NCBI GenBank assembly: GCA_048058975.1
Contig: JBLLNP010000014.1
Location: forward strand, 39,661-103,660
Direction of reading: 5' to 3'
Length of the DNA: 64,000 nucleotides
DNA from: RHLJ01 sp048058975
Lineage (GTDB): Bacteria; Bacteroidota; Rhodothermia; Balneolales; Balneolaceae
Position 1 is the first letter of the stretch; each line of letters starts with the position of its first letter. The notes beneath the pieces were generated by a model. It was not told where the DNA came from and did no database searches. It was given only the letters and a program-made list of their open reading frames with translations. Positions 16,891 through 25,058 of the stretch are shown here, in pieces. A program made the position numbers and the translations under genes.

Positions 16891-16995
16891 GTCATCCTGA
16901 GGATACTTCCTGCCGAAGGCATCCCTTTGGGAGAAGGATCTGCATAAAAACTAAGCTGTGCAGATTCTTCTCCCGAGTAATCGGGATCAGAATGA
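16891..16995. repeat. Dispersed palindromic element with GTCAT/ATGAC ends
   Basis: A 105-bp segment bounded by GTCAT and ATGAC. Internal inverted arms include GATCTGCA and TGCAGAT, GAAG and CTTC, and TCCCGAGTAATCGGGA near the right end. It resembles the common GTCATCC...GAATGAC repeats that spread between genes. It shares its ends with the element at 46883-46983. Confidence 0.6.
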
Positions 16996-17018
16996 CTGGT
17001 TAGTGAATGGCAACAAGA

Positions 17019-17390
17019 TTATCCACCCATTTTAGCAGAATCGTAGTAGAAGCGGATATTGGTGATCTTACCATCCTCCCAGGTTTGTACCTCTACCTCT
17101 TCGATCTTCATGCGCCCACCGCCTTTGAAGGATGCATCAATCCAGGACTCCATAAGTACCTTTCCGTTACCGGGATCTTGTGCAGCAGCAGTAATTCCTG
17201 CATCGTGGATTTTTTCAAGGCTTTCCAGCCATTGAACCTGAAAATCACGGTTAGCTGCTTTTCCTTCGACCACATCTCCATTGCCTTCGGTTTTAACAAC
17301 GTCATCATGGTAATACATGTCGAAGGCGTCGAGAAGTTTCCCTTCTCCCATTAATTCATAAATATGATAGGCTCTTTCTAAGTTTGTCAT
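17019..17390 (-). CDS. SnoaL/NTF2-like fold protein
   Basis: 123 residues with the cone-shaped NTF2-like pattern: helical start (MTNLERAYHIYELMGEGKLLD), YYHDDVVKTEGNGDVVEGKA, then strands ending MKIEEVEVQTWEDGKITNIRFYYD. Such proteins can be isomerases, hydrolases or carrier-type binding proteins, and sequence alone does not separate these. There is no signal peptide. It is flanked by the palindromic repeat and the FRG gene. Confidence 0.75.
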   Translation of the reverse strand: MTNLERAYHIYELMGEGKLLDAFDMYYHDDVVKTEGNGDVVEGKAANRDFQVQWLESLEKIHDAGITAAAQDPGNGKVLMESWIDASFKGGGRMKIEEVEVQTWEDGKITNIRFYYDSAKMGG

Positions 17391-17544
17391 AGTGCTATTT
17401 GTTGGTTAAGTGATTATTGAATGTAGCTTTTTCTCACTTATAACAAATAAAGAAAGGAATAAGGGACACTTAAAAAAAATCTTAAAAGTTTCATTATAAT
17501 CAGACTAAAGGAATAGCTTTCATTTAATTAAGACCTATAAAATT

Positions 17545-18461
17545 ATGAGCGAGATAAAGATTTTTAGATTGAATCAATATGAGCAGTTATTTGGTCTTGC
17601 AAACCCATTAAATGAATTTATATTTCGTGGTGAAGGGTCTTATGAATATGGCTTTAAATCTACGTTAGAAAGGATAGGTTATAATTCTTTTCACGATGGA
17701 AAATATCTATTGGAAATAGAAGAAAATATAATTGACGAATTTAGATCAATAGCAGGGTTGCACGAAATAAATGCCTTTAATTTTTCCACAATAGAACTAT
17801 TGTCTCTATTAAGGCATTATGGAGGTCCAGTAAGGTTTTTAGACTTTACTTATTCTATTTATATAGCTGCGTACTTTGCTTGTTTGACACCAAATGAATA
17901 TGGGGTTATCTGGTGCTTAAATAGAGACTCTTTGGATGAGAAATTTACAGAAGAACGAGAATTCTTAAAGAATGATGAAGATAGAATTAGTAATTCTAAA
18001 CTTAAGCACGAAAAAATTGGGTTTATAGAAGGTGTTTTTAAAAGTAAGAAAGTAGGGAACGAACTTATTTATTTTAATCCATTAAGAAGTAATAAAAGGA
18101 TTTTTTCTCAACAAGGAACATTCCTCTTTCCTGAGTCAATTAGAAACAATTTTAAAGATACATTATGTGAATTTTTAGAAATTGAAGAAGAGAAAAAAAG
18201 ATTCTATTTAAAGAGAGTTTTGAAAGGAGAGGCAAAGATTATGATTTTCATGAAATGGAAGAGCCTTTCATAAAAAGCCCATCTTATTCAAAATATAGTC
18301 TGGTAAAAATAATTATCCCTGATTACGTTAAGACAGATATTCTAATTGAGCTGCATGAAATGAATATAAATCATTACACTTTGTTTCCTGACTTAGAGGG
18401 TGCTGCAAAATATGTGGAGGCTCAAGCTTTATGGGCAAGAATAATTAATGATTTTAGTTAG
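17545..18461 (+). pseudogene. FRG-domain protein interrupted by a frameshift
   Basis: The first frame (17545-18273) holds the FRG domain: IFRGEGSYEYGFKSTLER near residues 26-45, LLSLLRHYGGPVRFLDFTYS near 90, and FSQQGTFLFPES near 195. It then leaves frame and ends KWKSLS. A second frame resumes at about 18240 (GKDYDFHEMEEPF) and gives the expected C terminus KIIIPDYVKTDILIELHEMN...LFPDLEGAAKYV. A single missing base between about 18190 and 18245 explains the split; the seven-A run at 18192-18198 is a good candidate. FRG proteins occur in phage-defence and toxin-like contexts. The gene is AT-rich compared with its neighbours. Confidence 0.8.
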
Positions 18462-18464
18462 AAA

Positions 18465-19574
18465 CTAACTCCTCTCCAACATCCGCTCTAAAGAAAGCAC
18501 CGCGTATTTAGTGATCTCTTCTGAAACTGAAATCTGGTTTACCACTTCGCCTTCTTCCAGTTTTTCGAGGCTCCATAAAAGATGGGGGAGGTCAATGCGG
18601 TTCATGGTCAGGCACGGACACATAAACGGGTTAAGCGAGACAATTTCTTTATCAGGATGTTCGTCAGCTATGCGGTTTACCAAATTCATTTCGGTGCCAA
18701 TCGCCCATTTGCTTCCGGCGGGAGCAGCAGCTATGGTTTTAATGATAAAGTTGGTGGATCCATTGTAATCAGAAGCACGAACAACCTCATAGGTGCATTC
18801 CGGATGCACAATAATGTTCATATCCGGCTGTGTTTTGCGGAGGTTTTCAATGTGTTGCACATTAAACTTCTCATGTACGGAACAGTGTCCTTTCCACAAA
18901 ATCACTTTTACATCTTCCCACTCACCTTCGTACTCAAAAGTTTGAGTTAAGGGTGCATATACGGCCATTTGTTCCAATGGAATTCCCAGGTCGTAGGCAG
19001 TATTTCTTCCTAAGTGCTGATCCGGTAAAAACAAAATGCGCTCTTTTTTTGTGAAAGCCCACTTCAACATTTTCTTAACATTACCGGATGTGACGCAAGC
19101 ACCGCTATGTTTCCCAACAAAGCCTTTTATGGCTGCAGTAGAATTCACATAAGTAAGTGGCAGGATAGTATCTCCCCAGATTTCCTGCATTTTAGCCCAG
19201 CCTTTTTCAGTCTGATCGATATTGGCCATATCTGCCATTGAGCACCCGGCGCGCATATCAGGTAAAATTACTTTTTGATCAGGTCCTGTAAGCATATCGG
19301 CAGTTTCGGCCATAAAATGCACTCCGCAAAAAACGATGAACTCAGCTTCTGGAAGTTCAGCACAAATCTGTGCAAGTTGCAGAGAATCACCACGGGCATC
19401 CGAAAACTGGATAACTTCATCCTTTTGGTAATGGTGACCAGGGATAAAAAGGCGATCTCCGAATTTCTCCTTGATCTCTCTTACGCGGGCTTCCATTTCC
19501 TGCACAGAAAGTTCACTGTATCGCTTTGGTAGCGACACTTCCGATTCAATTTCTAAAATATCTAGTACATCCAT
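18465..19574 (-). CDS. nadA: Quinolinate synthase NadA
   Basis: 369 residues. It condenses iminoaspartate with dihydroxyacetone phosphate to make quinolinate, the first ring of NAD, using a 4Fe-4S cluster. Cluster cysteines are visible in RAGCSMADM near 110, SGACVTSGNV near 160 and MCPCLTMNRI near 320. Substrate-contact motifs LFIPGHHYQKDEVIQFSD, FCGVHFMAE and HPEC are intact. It lies downstream of nadC on the same strand with a 77-bp gap containing an inverted repeat. A cysteine desulfurase, able to supply cluster sulfur, is divergently encoded. No nadB is present in the window. Confidence 0.96.
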   Translation of the reverse strand: MDVLDILEIESEVSLPKRYSELSVQEMEARVREIKEKFGDRLFIPGHHYQKDEVIQFSDARGDSLQLAQICAELPEAEFIVFCGVHFMAETADMLTGPDQKVILPDMRAGCSMADMANIDQTEKGWAKMQEIWGDTILPLTYVNSTAAIKGFVGKHSGACVTSGNVKKMLKWAFTKKERILFLPDQHLGRNTAYDLGIPLEQMAVYAPLTQTFEYEGEWEDVKVILWKGHCSVHEKFNVQHIENLRKTQPDMNIIVHPECTYEVVRASDYNGSTNFIIKTIAAAPAGSKWAIGTEMNLVNRIADEHPDKEIVSLNPFMCPCLTMNRIDLPHLLWSLEKLEEGEVVNQISVSEEITKYAVLSLERMLERS

Positions 19575-19590
19575 GATTGCTTTGCCATTG

Positions 19591-19628
19591 AATCACTAAG
19601 GCACAAAAGTATATAAAATTTAGTGATT
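19591..19628. repeat. Inverted repeat between nadC and nadA
   Basis: AATCACTAA (19591-19599) and TTAGTGATT (19620-19628) form a 9-bp inverted repeat. The intervening AT-rich DNA lies immediately upstream of the nadA start. It could be an RNA hairpin affecting nadA expression, an operator, or a remnant of a dispersed repeat. Confidence 0.45.
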
Positions 19629-19651
19629 TTGTGTTTTTTAGTGGCGATTAA

Positions 19652-20482
19652 CTAATTCAAATTAAAACTTATATCCAACGCTTTCACAGAATGGGTTAGC
19701 CATCCCAGTGAAATGATATGTGCACCGCATCCTTTATAGTCCGCAATGTTTTCAGGAGTAATCCCTCCTGATACTTCCACTATAATTCCTTCAGGAATCA
19801 TAGAAACAAACTCTTTTACTTCAGCGGGAGTTCGATTATCCAGCATGATCACATCGGCTTTTGCTTCAACAGCTTCCAAAACTTGATCTTTGGTTTCTGT
19901 TTCCACTTCGATTTTAACCATGTGCCCAACATTCTTTCGAATCATTTCAACCGCTTTGCTAATACTACCTGCTGCTTTGATGTGATTGTCTTTAATCATC
20001 ACCGCGTCATCTAAACGAAAGCGATGGTTTTTCCCTCCGCCACACGTTACCGAGTATTTTTGAAGTGCCCGCAATCCGGGCAGTGTTTTCCGGGTATCTG
20101 TTATGGTGATGGATTCATCATTCAGCAAAGAAACTACTTCATGTGTAGAAGTAGCAATCCCGCTCATGTGTTGTACCAGGTTTAGTATTACTCTTTCCCC
20201 GGAAAGAAGTGCATGGAGTGAACCTTCAACTTCAGCTATTTTTTCTCCTTTTTTAACAAAGCCGCCATCCTGCTTGAAAAGCTTAACAGATACATCTCCA
20301 TCCAACTCTTCATATACAAGATTCAAAGCAGCCAATCCGGCCATAACTCCATCTGCCTTAGCAACAAATTCGCCATAAGAACGATCATTTTTGCTAAATA
20401 CAGAAGATGTGGTCAGATCGCCCATTCCGAGGTCTTCTTCTAGTGCTTCCCGGATAATTTTTTGAAACAGAATTCGGTTCAT
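19652..20482 (-). CDS. nadC: Nicotinate-nucleotide pyrophosphorylase (carboxylating) NadC
   Basis: 276 residues, the normal length. It converts quinolinate and PRPP to nicotinate mononucleotide with loss of CO2. Conserved motifs are EDLGMGDLTTSSVF, LNLVQHMSGIAT, TDTRKTLPGLR, KYSVTCGGGKNHR, MIKDNHI and EVSGGITPENI. It is the promoter-proximal gene of the nadC-nadA pair and diverges from the cysteine desulfurase across about 80 bp. Cytoplasmic. Confidence 0.96.
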   Translation of the reverse strand: MNRILFQKIIREALEEDLGMGDLTTSSVFSKNDRSYGEFVAKADGVMAGLAALNLVYEELDGDVSVKLFKQDGGFVKKGEKIAEVEGSLHALLSGERVILNLVQHMSGIATSTHEVVSLLNDESITITDTRKTLPGLRALQKYSVTCGGGKNHRFRLDDAVMIKDNHIKAAGSISKAVEMIRKNVGHMVKIEVETETKDQVLEAVEAKADVIMLDNRTPAEVKEFVSMIPEGIIVEVSGGITPENIADYKGCGAHIISLGWLTHSVKALDISFNLN

Positions 20483-20563
20483 TTGAGGTGTTTGCCGGTT
20501 TGATTTTGGCTATTTTCAAAGGGACGGAAAAGATACAGGTTTAAAATCACAAGAGCGATATAA

Positions 20564-21727
20564 ATGATTTATCTCGATTACGCTGCAACTACCCCAATGA
20601 GTGACAAAGCTCTGGAGGTGTATGTGAATGTGGCGAAACACTATTATGGCAACGCCAGTAGTTTGCATGATACCGGCTCTTCAGCTAAACAAATAAAAGA
20701 AGCTTCTGCTAAAACAATTGCCAAAATATTGAATGCTGAAGCAAAAGATATTCATTTTACTTCCGGAGCATCAGAATCGAATTTCCTGGCTATTCAGGCT
20801 TTGCTGGATGGAAGAAAGAAGGCGGGCAAACATATCATAACAACAAAAACAGAGCATTCTTCTGTTAAGGATGTGTTTGAAAAACTTAGCACAGAGGGCT
20901 ATAGAGTAGACTGGCTTAATGTAGATGAATTTGGAAGGGTTCAACCCGAAGAACTAGACAAGTTGATTACAGACGAAACAGTGCTCGTTTCTGTACAAAA
21001 CATAAACTCCGAGATTGGAACCATTCAGCCCATTAAAGAAATAGGGGCATTTCTAAAAACGAAAGGAATACTTTTTCATACGGATGCCGTTCAGAGCTTT
21101 GGTAAGATTGCGGTAGATGTAAAAGACCTGGGTATTGATGCTCTTTCTATTTCTTCGCATAAAATTTATGGACCCAAGGGAATGGGTGCCGTATGGATTA
21201 ATCCCGATATTGAATGGACGCCGTTTCTTGGGGATACCAATCAAATCAAAAAGCTGAAAAACGGGACGGAAAATGTGCCGGGAATAGCTGCATTTGCTAC
21301 GGCAGCCAAGGAAAGTGAAGCAGGGTTAACCGATGAGTTCCTGAGAATAACGAACATCAAATCTGAGTTTGTGAGAAAGCTTTCTGAGCTGGATCACGAA
21401 TCTGTGATTGAGGGAAATTCCGGGAATGAATCGCCTTTTATTCTGGGAATCAGGTTTCCGGGAATGGAAGGCCAGTTTATGATGCTGGAATGCAGTCAGG
21501 CAGGATTGGCAATTTCTACGGGGAGTGCATGTCAGGTTGGAAGCGATAAGCCGAACAGAACAATGAAAGCTATTGGGAGAACCGATGAGGAGGCGAGAGA
21601 GTTTGTACGGTTTTCATTCGGAAAGAATGTAAAAGAAGATCACCTGGACGAGATTGTTGGCAAAATAGATACTATCTTAAAACGACATTTTAATAAAGTG
21701 AGAAGGCCAAATAAGGTCAACCTCTGA
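20564..21727 (+). CDS. Cysteine desulfurase (NifS/IscS family)
   Basis: 387 residues. A PLP enzyme that takes sulfur from cysteine for Fe-S clusters or tRNA thiolation. It begins MIYLDYAATTPMSDKAL. The PLP lysine is in SISSHKIYGPKGMGAV. The catalytic cysteine lies in ISTGSACQVGSDKPN near residue 325. The motif FTSGASESNFLAI is also present. It is encoded divergently from nadC-nadA, whose product NadA needs a 4Fe-4S cluster, so a link with NAD synthesis is plausible. It may equally serve general cluster assembly. Confidence 0.93.
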   Translation: MIYLDYAATTPMSDKALEVYVNVAKHYYGNASSLHDTGSSAKQIKEASAKTIAKILNAEAKDIHFTSGASESNFLAIQALLDGRKKAGKHIITTKTEHSSVKDVFEKLSTEGYRVDWLNVDEFGRVQPEELDKLITDETVLVSVQNINSEIGTIQPIKEIGAFLKTKGILFHTDAVQSFGKIAVDVKDLGIDALSISSHKIYGPKGMGAVWINPDIEWTPFLGDTNQIKKLKNGTENVPGIAAFATAAKESEAGLTDEFLRITNIKSEFVRKLSELDHESVIEGNSGNESPFILGIRFPGMEGQFMMLECSQAGLAISTGSACQVGSDKPNRTMKAIGRTDEEAREFVRFSFGKNVKEDHLDEIVGKIDTILKRHFNKVRRPNKVNL

Positions 21728-21744
21728 TAAAGTAATTTAGTTTT

Positions 21745-22368
21745 ATGAAAAGAATATTCAGATTAAATGCATTATTGCTTCTTTTAGTTACCAGTTTTGC
21801 GTGCCAAAAAGCGCAAGATACAAGCACTCAAAATCAATCTACTTCACAAGCTTCAACTAATATCGTTCCTGCAGCGGAGCCTGTAAATGCCAGAATTAAT
21901 CTGGTGAAATTCAGTGATTATCAGTGCCCGGCTTGTAAGGTATTTGTCCCTTTTGTTCATCAACTTAAAGAGGATTTTGGTGATGAAATAAGCGTAACCT
22001 ATAAGCATTTTCCTTTAAGTATCCATCCCTATGCGCACGTGGCAGCACGATCAGCTGAAGCAGCAAGAGTTCAGGGAAAGTATCAGGAAATGCATGATAT
22101 GATATTTGAAGGTCAGGAGCAGTGGTCCCGGGGTAATGCGGAAGCAATTTTTATTGGCTATGCGCGTGCTTTGGAACTGGATGTAGAAAAATTCAGGCAG
22201 GACATGAATTCTGCCGACATGAACCGGATTGTAATGGCAGATCGAAGAGAAGGTCGTGATCTCGGGGTTAACTCAACGCCCACTTTTTATGTAAATGGCA
22301 GGAAGCTCGAAAATAACCCAGGTTCTTATCCAGCTTTTAAAGCACTTGTAGAACAATACGCAGAATAA
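21745..22368 (+). CDS. DsbA-like thioredoxin-fold lipoprotein
   Basis: 207 residues. A lipoprotein signal with lipobox cysteine (LLVTSFAC, Cys20) is followed by a Ser/Thr/Gln-rich linker. The DsbA-type domain contains the redox motif CPAC in FSDYQCPACKVF, YKHFPLSIHPYAHVAARS, and the cis-Pro loop GVNSTPTFYVNG. It should oxidise or isomerise disulfides in the periplasm. It is 17 bp after the cysteine desulfurase gene and is followed by a terminator, so the two may be co-transcribed. Confidence 0.9.
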   Translation: MKRIFRLNALLLLLVTSFACQKAQDTSTQNQSTSQASTNIVPAAEPVNARINLVKFSDYQCPACKVFVPFVHQLKEDFGDEISVTYKHFPLSIHPYAHVAARSAEAARVQGKYQEMHDMIFEGQEQWSRGNAEAIFIGYARALELDVEKFRQDMNSADMNRIVMADRREGRDLGVNSTPTFYVNGRKLENNPGSYPAFKALVEQYAE

Positions 22369-22389
22369 ATTAATGCATACAAATTTCCC

Positions 22390-22424
22390 AAGGTTCTGGT
22401 TGTTTCAATCGGAACCTTTTTTAT
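22390..22424 (+). terminator. Rho-independent terminator after the DsbA-like gene
   Basis: AAGGTTCTGGTT (22390-22401) pairs with AATCGGAACCTT (22407-22418) to make a 12-bp stem with a 5-nt loop, followed by a T tract. It lies 22 bp past the stop codon. The next gene starts at 22434, so it is insulated. Confidence 0.8.
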
Positions 22425-22433
22425 TTTCAGGCT

Positions 22434-23189
22434 ATGGAAGAGCTTACTGAAAAAGAAGGGGCTTGTTTAAACTGTGGAACATTGGTTCAGGGAAACTACT
22501 GTTCAAATTGTGGTCAGAAATTTCAGCCAACAAAGCTGCCTATAAAACAGTTTTTAGAAGATGCTATTGAAACGCTCTTTACCATAGATAATCGGTTATT
22601 CAGAACGATTAAGGATCTTTTTGTAAAACCCGGAAAAGTCACCAAAGAATATATAATTGGAAAAAGGGCAAAATACTTACCTCCTCTCAGAGTGTATCTG
22701 TCTATTAGCGTTGTATATTTCTTGTTAGCCCAGATAATCGAGAGTGATAAAATCTTGTTTGTAAACTTTACGCAGGATGGGGACTCGCGAATTAATCTTG
22801 CAAAAGCAGTTCAAACAGCAATGTTTTTTCTCGTTCCGGTCATGGCAGGCATCCTTAAACTGTTTCATCTTAAAAGGAAAGCTTTTTATGTAGAGTACCT
22901 GATTTTTTCGGTTCACATCCATTCTGTGTGGTTTGTGTTCTTTACGATACAACTTTTATTAATGTCTTTAGAAAATGCTCTTAGTGGGCATGTATCTTCA
23001 TCTTTTGGGAGTGTGTTGAACATTATTGTCGATCTCCCGCAAATTGCTGCACTGATTTTTTTCATTATTTATATGAAAAGAGTATTCGAAGGATCGTGGA
23101 CGAAAACAGTAATAAAAGGTCTTGTCACAATCACCTTATATTTAAGTACTTTGGCAATAGCAACGTTATTGGTAACCTGGATTTATTGA
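22434..23189 (+). CDS. DUF3667 family membrane protein with N-terminal zinc ribbon
   Basis: 251 residues. The N terminus has two CxxC pairs (GACLNCGTLVQGNYCSNCGQKF) forming a zinc ribbon. A conserved amphipathic region follows (ETLFTIDNRLFRTIKDLFVKP, GKRAKYLPPLRVY). Four or so hydrophobic segments lie between residues 90 and 250. The family is widespread in Bacteroidota-related bacteria and has no established function. It sits 1 bp before the carbonic-anhydrase-like gene, suggesting one transcript. Confidence 0.85.
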   Translation: MEELTEKEGACLNCGTLVQGNYCSNCGQKFQPTKLPIKQFLEDAIETLFTIDNRLFRTIKDLFVKPGKVTKEYIIGKRAKYLPPLRVYLSISVVYFLLAQIIESDKILFVNFTQDGDSRINLAKAVQTAMFFLVPVMAGILKLFHLKRKAFYVEYLIFSVHIHSVWFVFFTIQLLLMSLENALSGHVSSSFGSVLNIIVDLPQIAALIFFIIYMKRVFEGSWTKTVIKGLVTITLYLSTLAIATLLVTWIY

Positions 23190-23190
23190 T

Positions 23191-23739
23191 ATGATCAAAG
23201 AATTTTTAGGAAAATCACCGAATATACATCCTTCTGCTTATGTGGTAGAAAGCGCTGATATCATTGGTGATGTAACAATGGGCGAGGAAAGTAGTGCCTG
23301 GTTTAATGTGACCATTCGTGGGGATGTGAACAAAATCATAATCGGAGACCGAAGCAATGTTCAGGATAATGTATGTATTCATGTGATGAACCAAACCGGA
23401 CCTACTATAATCGGTAATGAAGTTACCATCGGGCACGGTGCTGTAGTTCATGGTTGCACGATCAAAAGCCGTGTTCTAATTGGGATAAATGCCACCATTC
23501 TTGATAAAGCAGTAATCGAGTCGGATGTGATTATCGCTGCCGGAACGCTTGTTCCGCCAAATAAAACATTAGAAAGTGGGTACTTATATATGGGATCTCC
23601 GGCAAAAGCCGTACGAAAATTGTTGGAAGAAGAAGTTGCCTCCATCAAAAAATATTCAGAAAACTACGTGAAATACAGCAGAGCGTACCAGGGAAAAGAC
23701 AAGTATGATGTAAATCCGTTCTATCCACAGGAAGAATGA
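23191..23739 (+). CDS. Gamma-carbonic-anhydrase-like hexapeptide-repeat protein
   Basis: 182 residues of left-handed beta-helix repeats (ADIIGDVTMGEESSAWFNV, IGDRSNVQDNVCIHV, IGNEVTIGHGAVVHGCTI, VLIGINATIL). Histidines at HV in CIHV, IGHG and VVHG match the three zinc ligands of the trimeric gamma-carbonic anhydrase/YrdA group. A helical tail follows (EEVASIKKYSENYVKYS). It is probably a cytoplasmic trimer. Carbonic anhydrase activity is possible but unproven in many relatives. Confidence 0.9.
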   Translation: MIKEFLGKSPNIHPSAYVVESADIIGDVTMGEESSAWFNVTIRGDVNKIIIGDRSNVQDNVCIHVMNQTGPTIIGNEVTIGHGAVVHGCTIKSRVLIGINATILDKAVIESDVIIAAGTLVPPNKTLESGYLYMGSPAKAVRKLLEEEVASIKKYSENYVKYSRAYQGKDKYDVNPFYPQEE

Positions 23740-23746
23740 GAATTAC

Positions 23747-23795
23747 GAATTAGGAATAGTTGAATAATTATTCCTAATTCAGCTATTCCTAATTC
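23747..23795. repeat. AT-rich palindrome with a repeated arm
   Basis: GAATTAGGAATA (23747-23758) and TATTCCTAATTC (23769-23780) are perfect inverted 12-mers. The right arm is repeated directly at 23784-23795, just before the hemW start. It could act as a weak terminator or alternate hairpin. Confidence 0.6.
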
Positions 23796-23796
23796 A

Positions 23797-24933
23797 ATGT
23801 CCAGTCTTTACCTCCATATCCCATTTTGTAAACAGGCGTGCTCATACTGCGATTTTTACTTTGTAACCAGGCAAGATCATAAGCAGCACTTTGTAGATGC
23901 GTTGATTAAGGAAATACTTTTCAGGAAAGATTCTGTGTTCGCTGAAGAAAGCATTCAGACTATTTACTTTGGAGGCGGGACTCCTTCTTTGCTTTCTGCA
24001 AAACAAGTAGAAGCTATTTTAGAAGCTATCTCTGATACATTTAAGCTGGATGTGCAGGAAGTGACTCTGGAAATGAATCCCGATGATGTTAGTCCCAACT
24101 ATCTTTCAGAACTAAAATCGGTTGGGATTACCCGGGCGAGCATGGGTGTTCAAAGCTTTGATGAAAAGCTCCTGCAGTTTATGAACCGGGCTCACACAAA
24201 AGAAGAAGCTCTGGCATGTTTAGAGGCGCTGAGTACTTCAGGCTTCAAATCATTTACCGTTGATTTGATTTATGGGAATCCGAACCAAACGCTGGAGATG
24301 CTGGATAAAGACATCAGCATTCTGCTAGAGTTTAATCCCACGCATATTTCCGCATATTCGCTAACCATTGAGCCCAAAACCAGATTGGGAAAACAGCTTG
24401 AGCTTGGAAGAATTGTAGAACCCGATGATGAGTTAGTAGCTTCCCATTTTGACTTGGTAGAAGAGCGACTCGGTGAAGCAGGCATCAAACAATACGAAGT
24501 CAGTAACTTTGCCAAACCTGGATTCGAGGCGGTTCACAATTCCAACTATTGGTCTCATGAAAATTATCTGGGGTTTGGCCCGGGAGCGCACTCATTCCGG
24601 TGGTCGCAGGATAAGTCAAAGGCCGAGCGATGGAATAATAAGGCAGACCTGAAAGGCTATATAGGTGGTCGCTGGGAATTCAGAAACGAAACAGAGCAGC
24701 TTAGCTTGAAAGAATTAGCAGAGGAAAGGTTGATGTTAGGTTTACGAACTGTAAAAGGGCTTGACCGGAATGAACTGAATGAACGATACCAGTTTATGTT
24801 CAAAGAAAAGCAACTGAGCTATCTCCATCAAAAAGAAAAGGAAGGAAAAGTGTTGATCTCAAATTCAAGAATAGCCCTGACTAAAGAAGGATTGAAAATT
24901 TCAGATGCCATTTTACTGGACCTGATTACTTGA
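23797..24933 (+). CDS. hemW: Radical SAM heme chaperone HemW (oxygen-independent coproporphyrinogen oxidase-like)
   Basis: 378 residues. The radical-SAM cluster motif is SLYLHIPFCKQACSYCDFYF (CxxxCxxC). TIYFGGGTPSLL, EMNPDDVSPNYL, SMGVQSFDEKLL and the C-terminal HemN-type domain follow. HemW carries heme to respiratory enzymes and lacks the extra N-terminal cysteine region of true HemN. The length and start fit HemW. The ATG at 23797 directly follows the repeated palindrome arm. Confidence 0.92.
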   Translation: MSSLYLHIPFCKQACSYCDFYFVTRQDHKQHFVDALIKEILFRKDSVFAEESIQTIYFGGGTPSLLSAKQVEAILEAISDTFKLDVQEVTLEMNPDDVSPNYLSELKSVGITRASMGVQSFDEKLLQFMNRAHTKEEALACLEALSTSGFKSFTVDLIYGNPNQTLEMLDKDISILLEFNPTHISAYSLTIEPKTRLGKQLELGRIVEPDDELVASHFDLVEERLGEAGIKQYEVSNFAKPGFEAVHNSNYWSHENYLGFGPGAHSFRWSQDKSKAERWNNKADLKGYIGGRWEFRNETEQLSLKELAEERLMLGLRTVKGLDRNELNERYQFMFKEKQLSYLHQKEKEGKVLISNSRIALTKEGLKISDAILLDLIT

Positions 24934-24941
24934 TACTATTT

Positions 24942-25058
24942 ATGGATTATCACGATACGCAACCAACTCGCTTTTGGTACACAAAAGAAGGTCAGGAATT
25001 CGTAAAAATGGAAGGGAATTATAACGGCGTTAAGATTTATAAAACCCGCCTGTTCTAA
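24942..25058 (+). CDS. Possible small protein of 38 residues
   Basis: An open frame from ATG 24942 to TAA 25058 encodes a polar, aromatic peptide starting MDYHDTQPTRFWYTKEG and ending IYKTRLF. It starts 8 bp after hemW on the same strand and overlaps the end of the convergent HU/LysM gene by 4 bp. It has balanced composition and no obvious shadow gene, so it may be real. No family was recognised. Confidence 0.35.
   Translation: MDYHDTQPTRFWYTKEGQEFVKMEGNYNGVKIYKTRLF

Noticed and set aside
16857..16922. N-terminal extension of the PqqB-like lipoprotein
   Set aside because: It would bury the lipoprotein signal internally, and its DNA is part of a dispersed palindromic repeat. The ATG at 16856 gives a standard lipobox.
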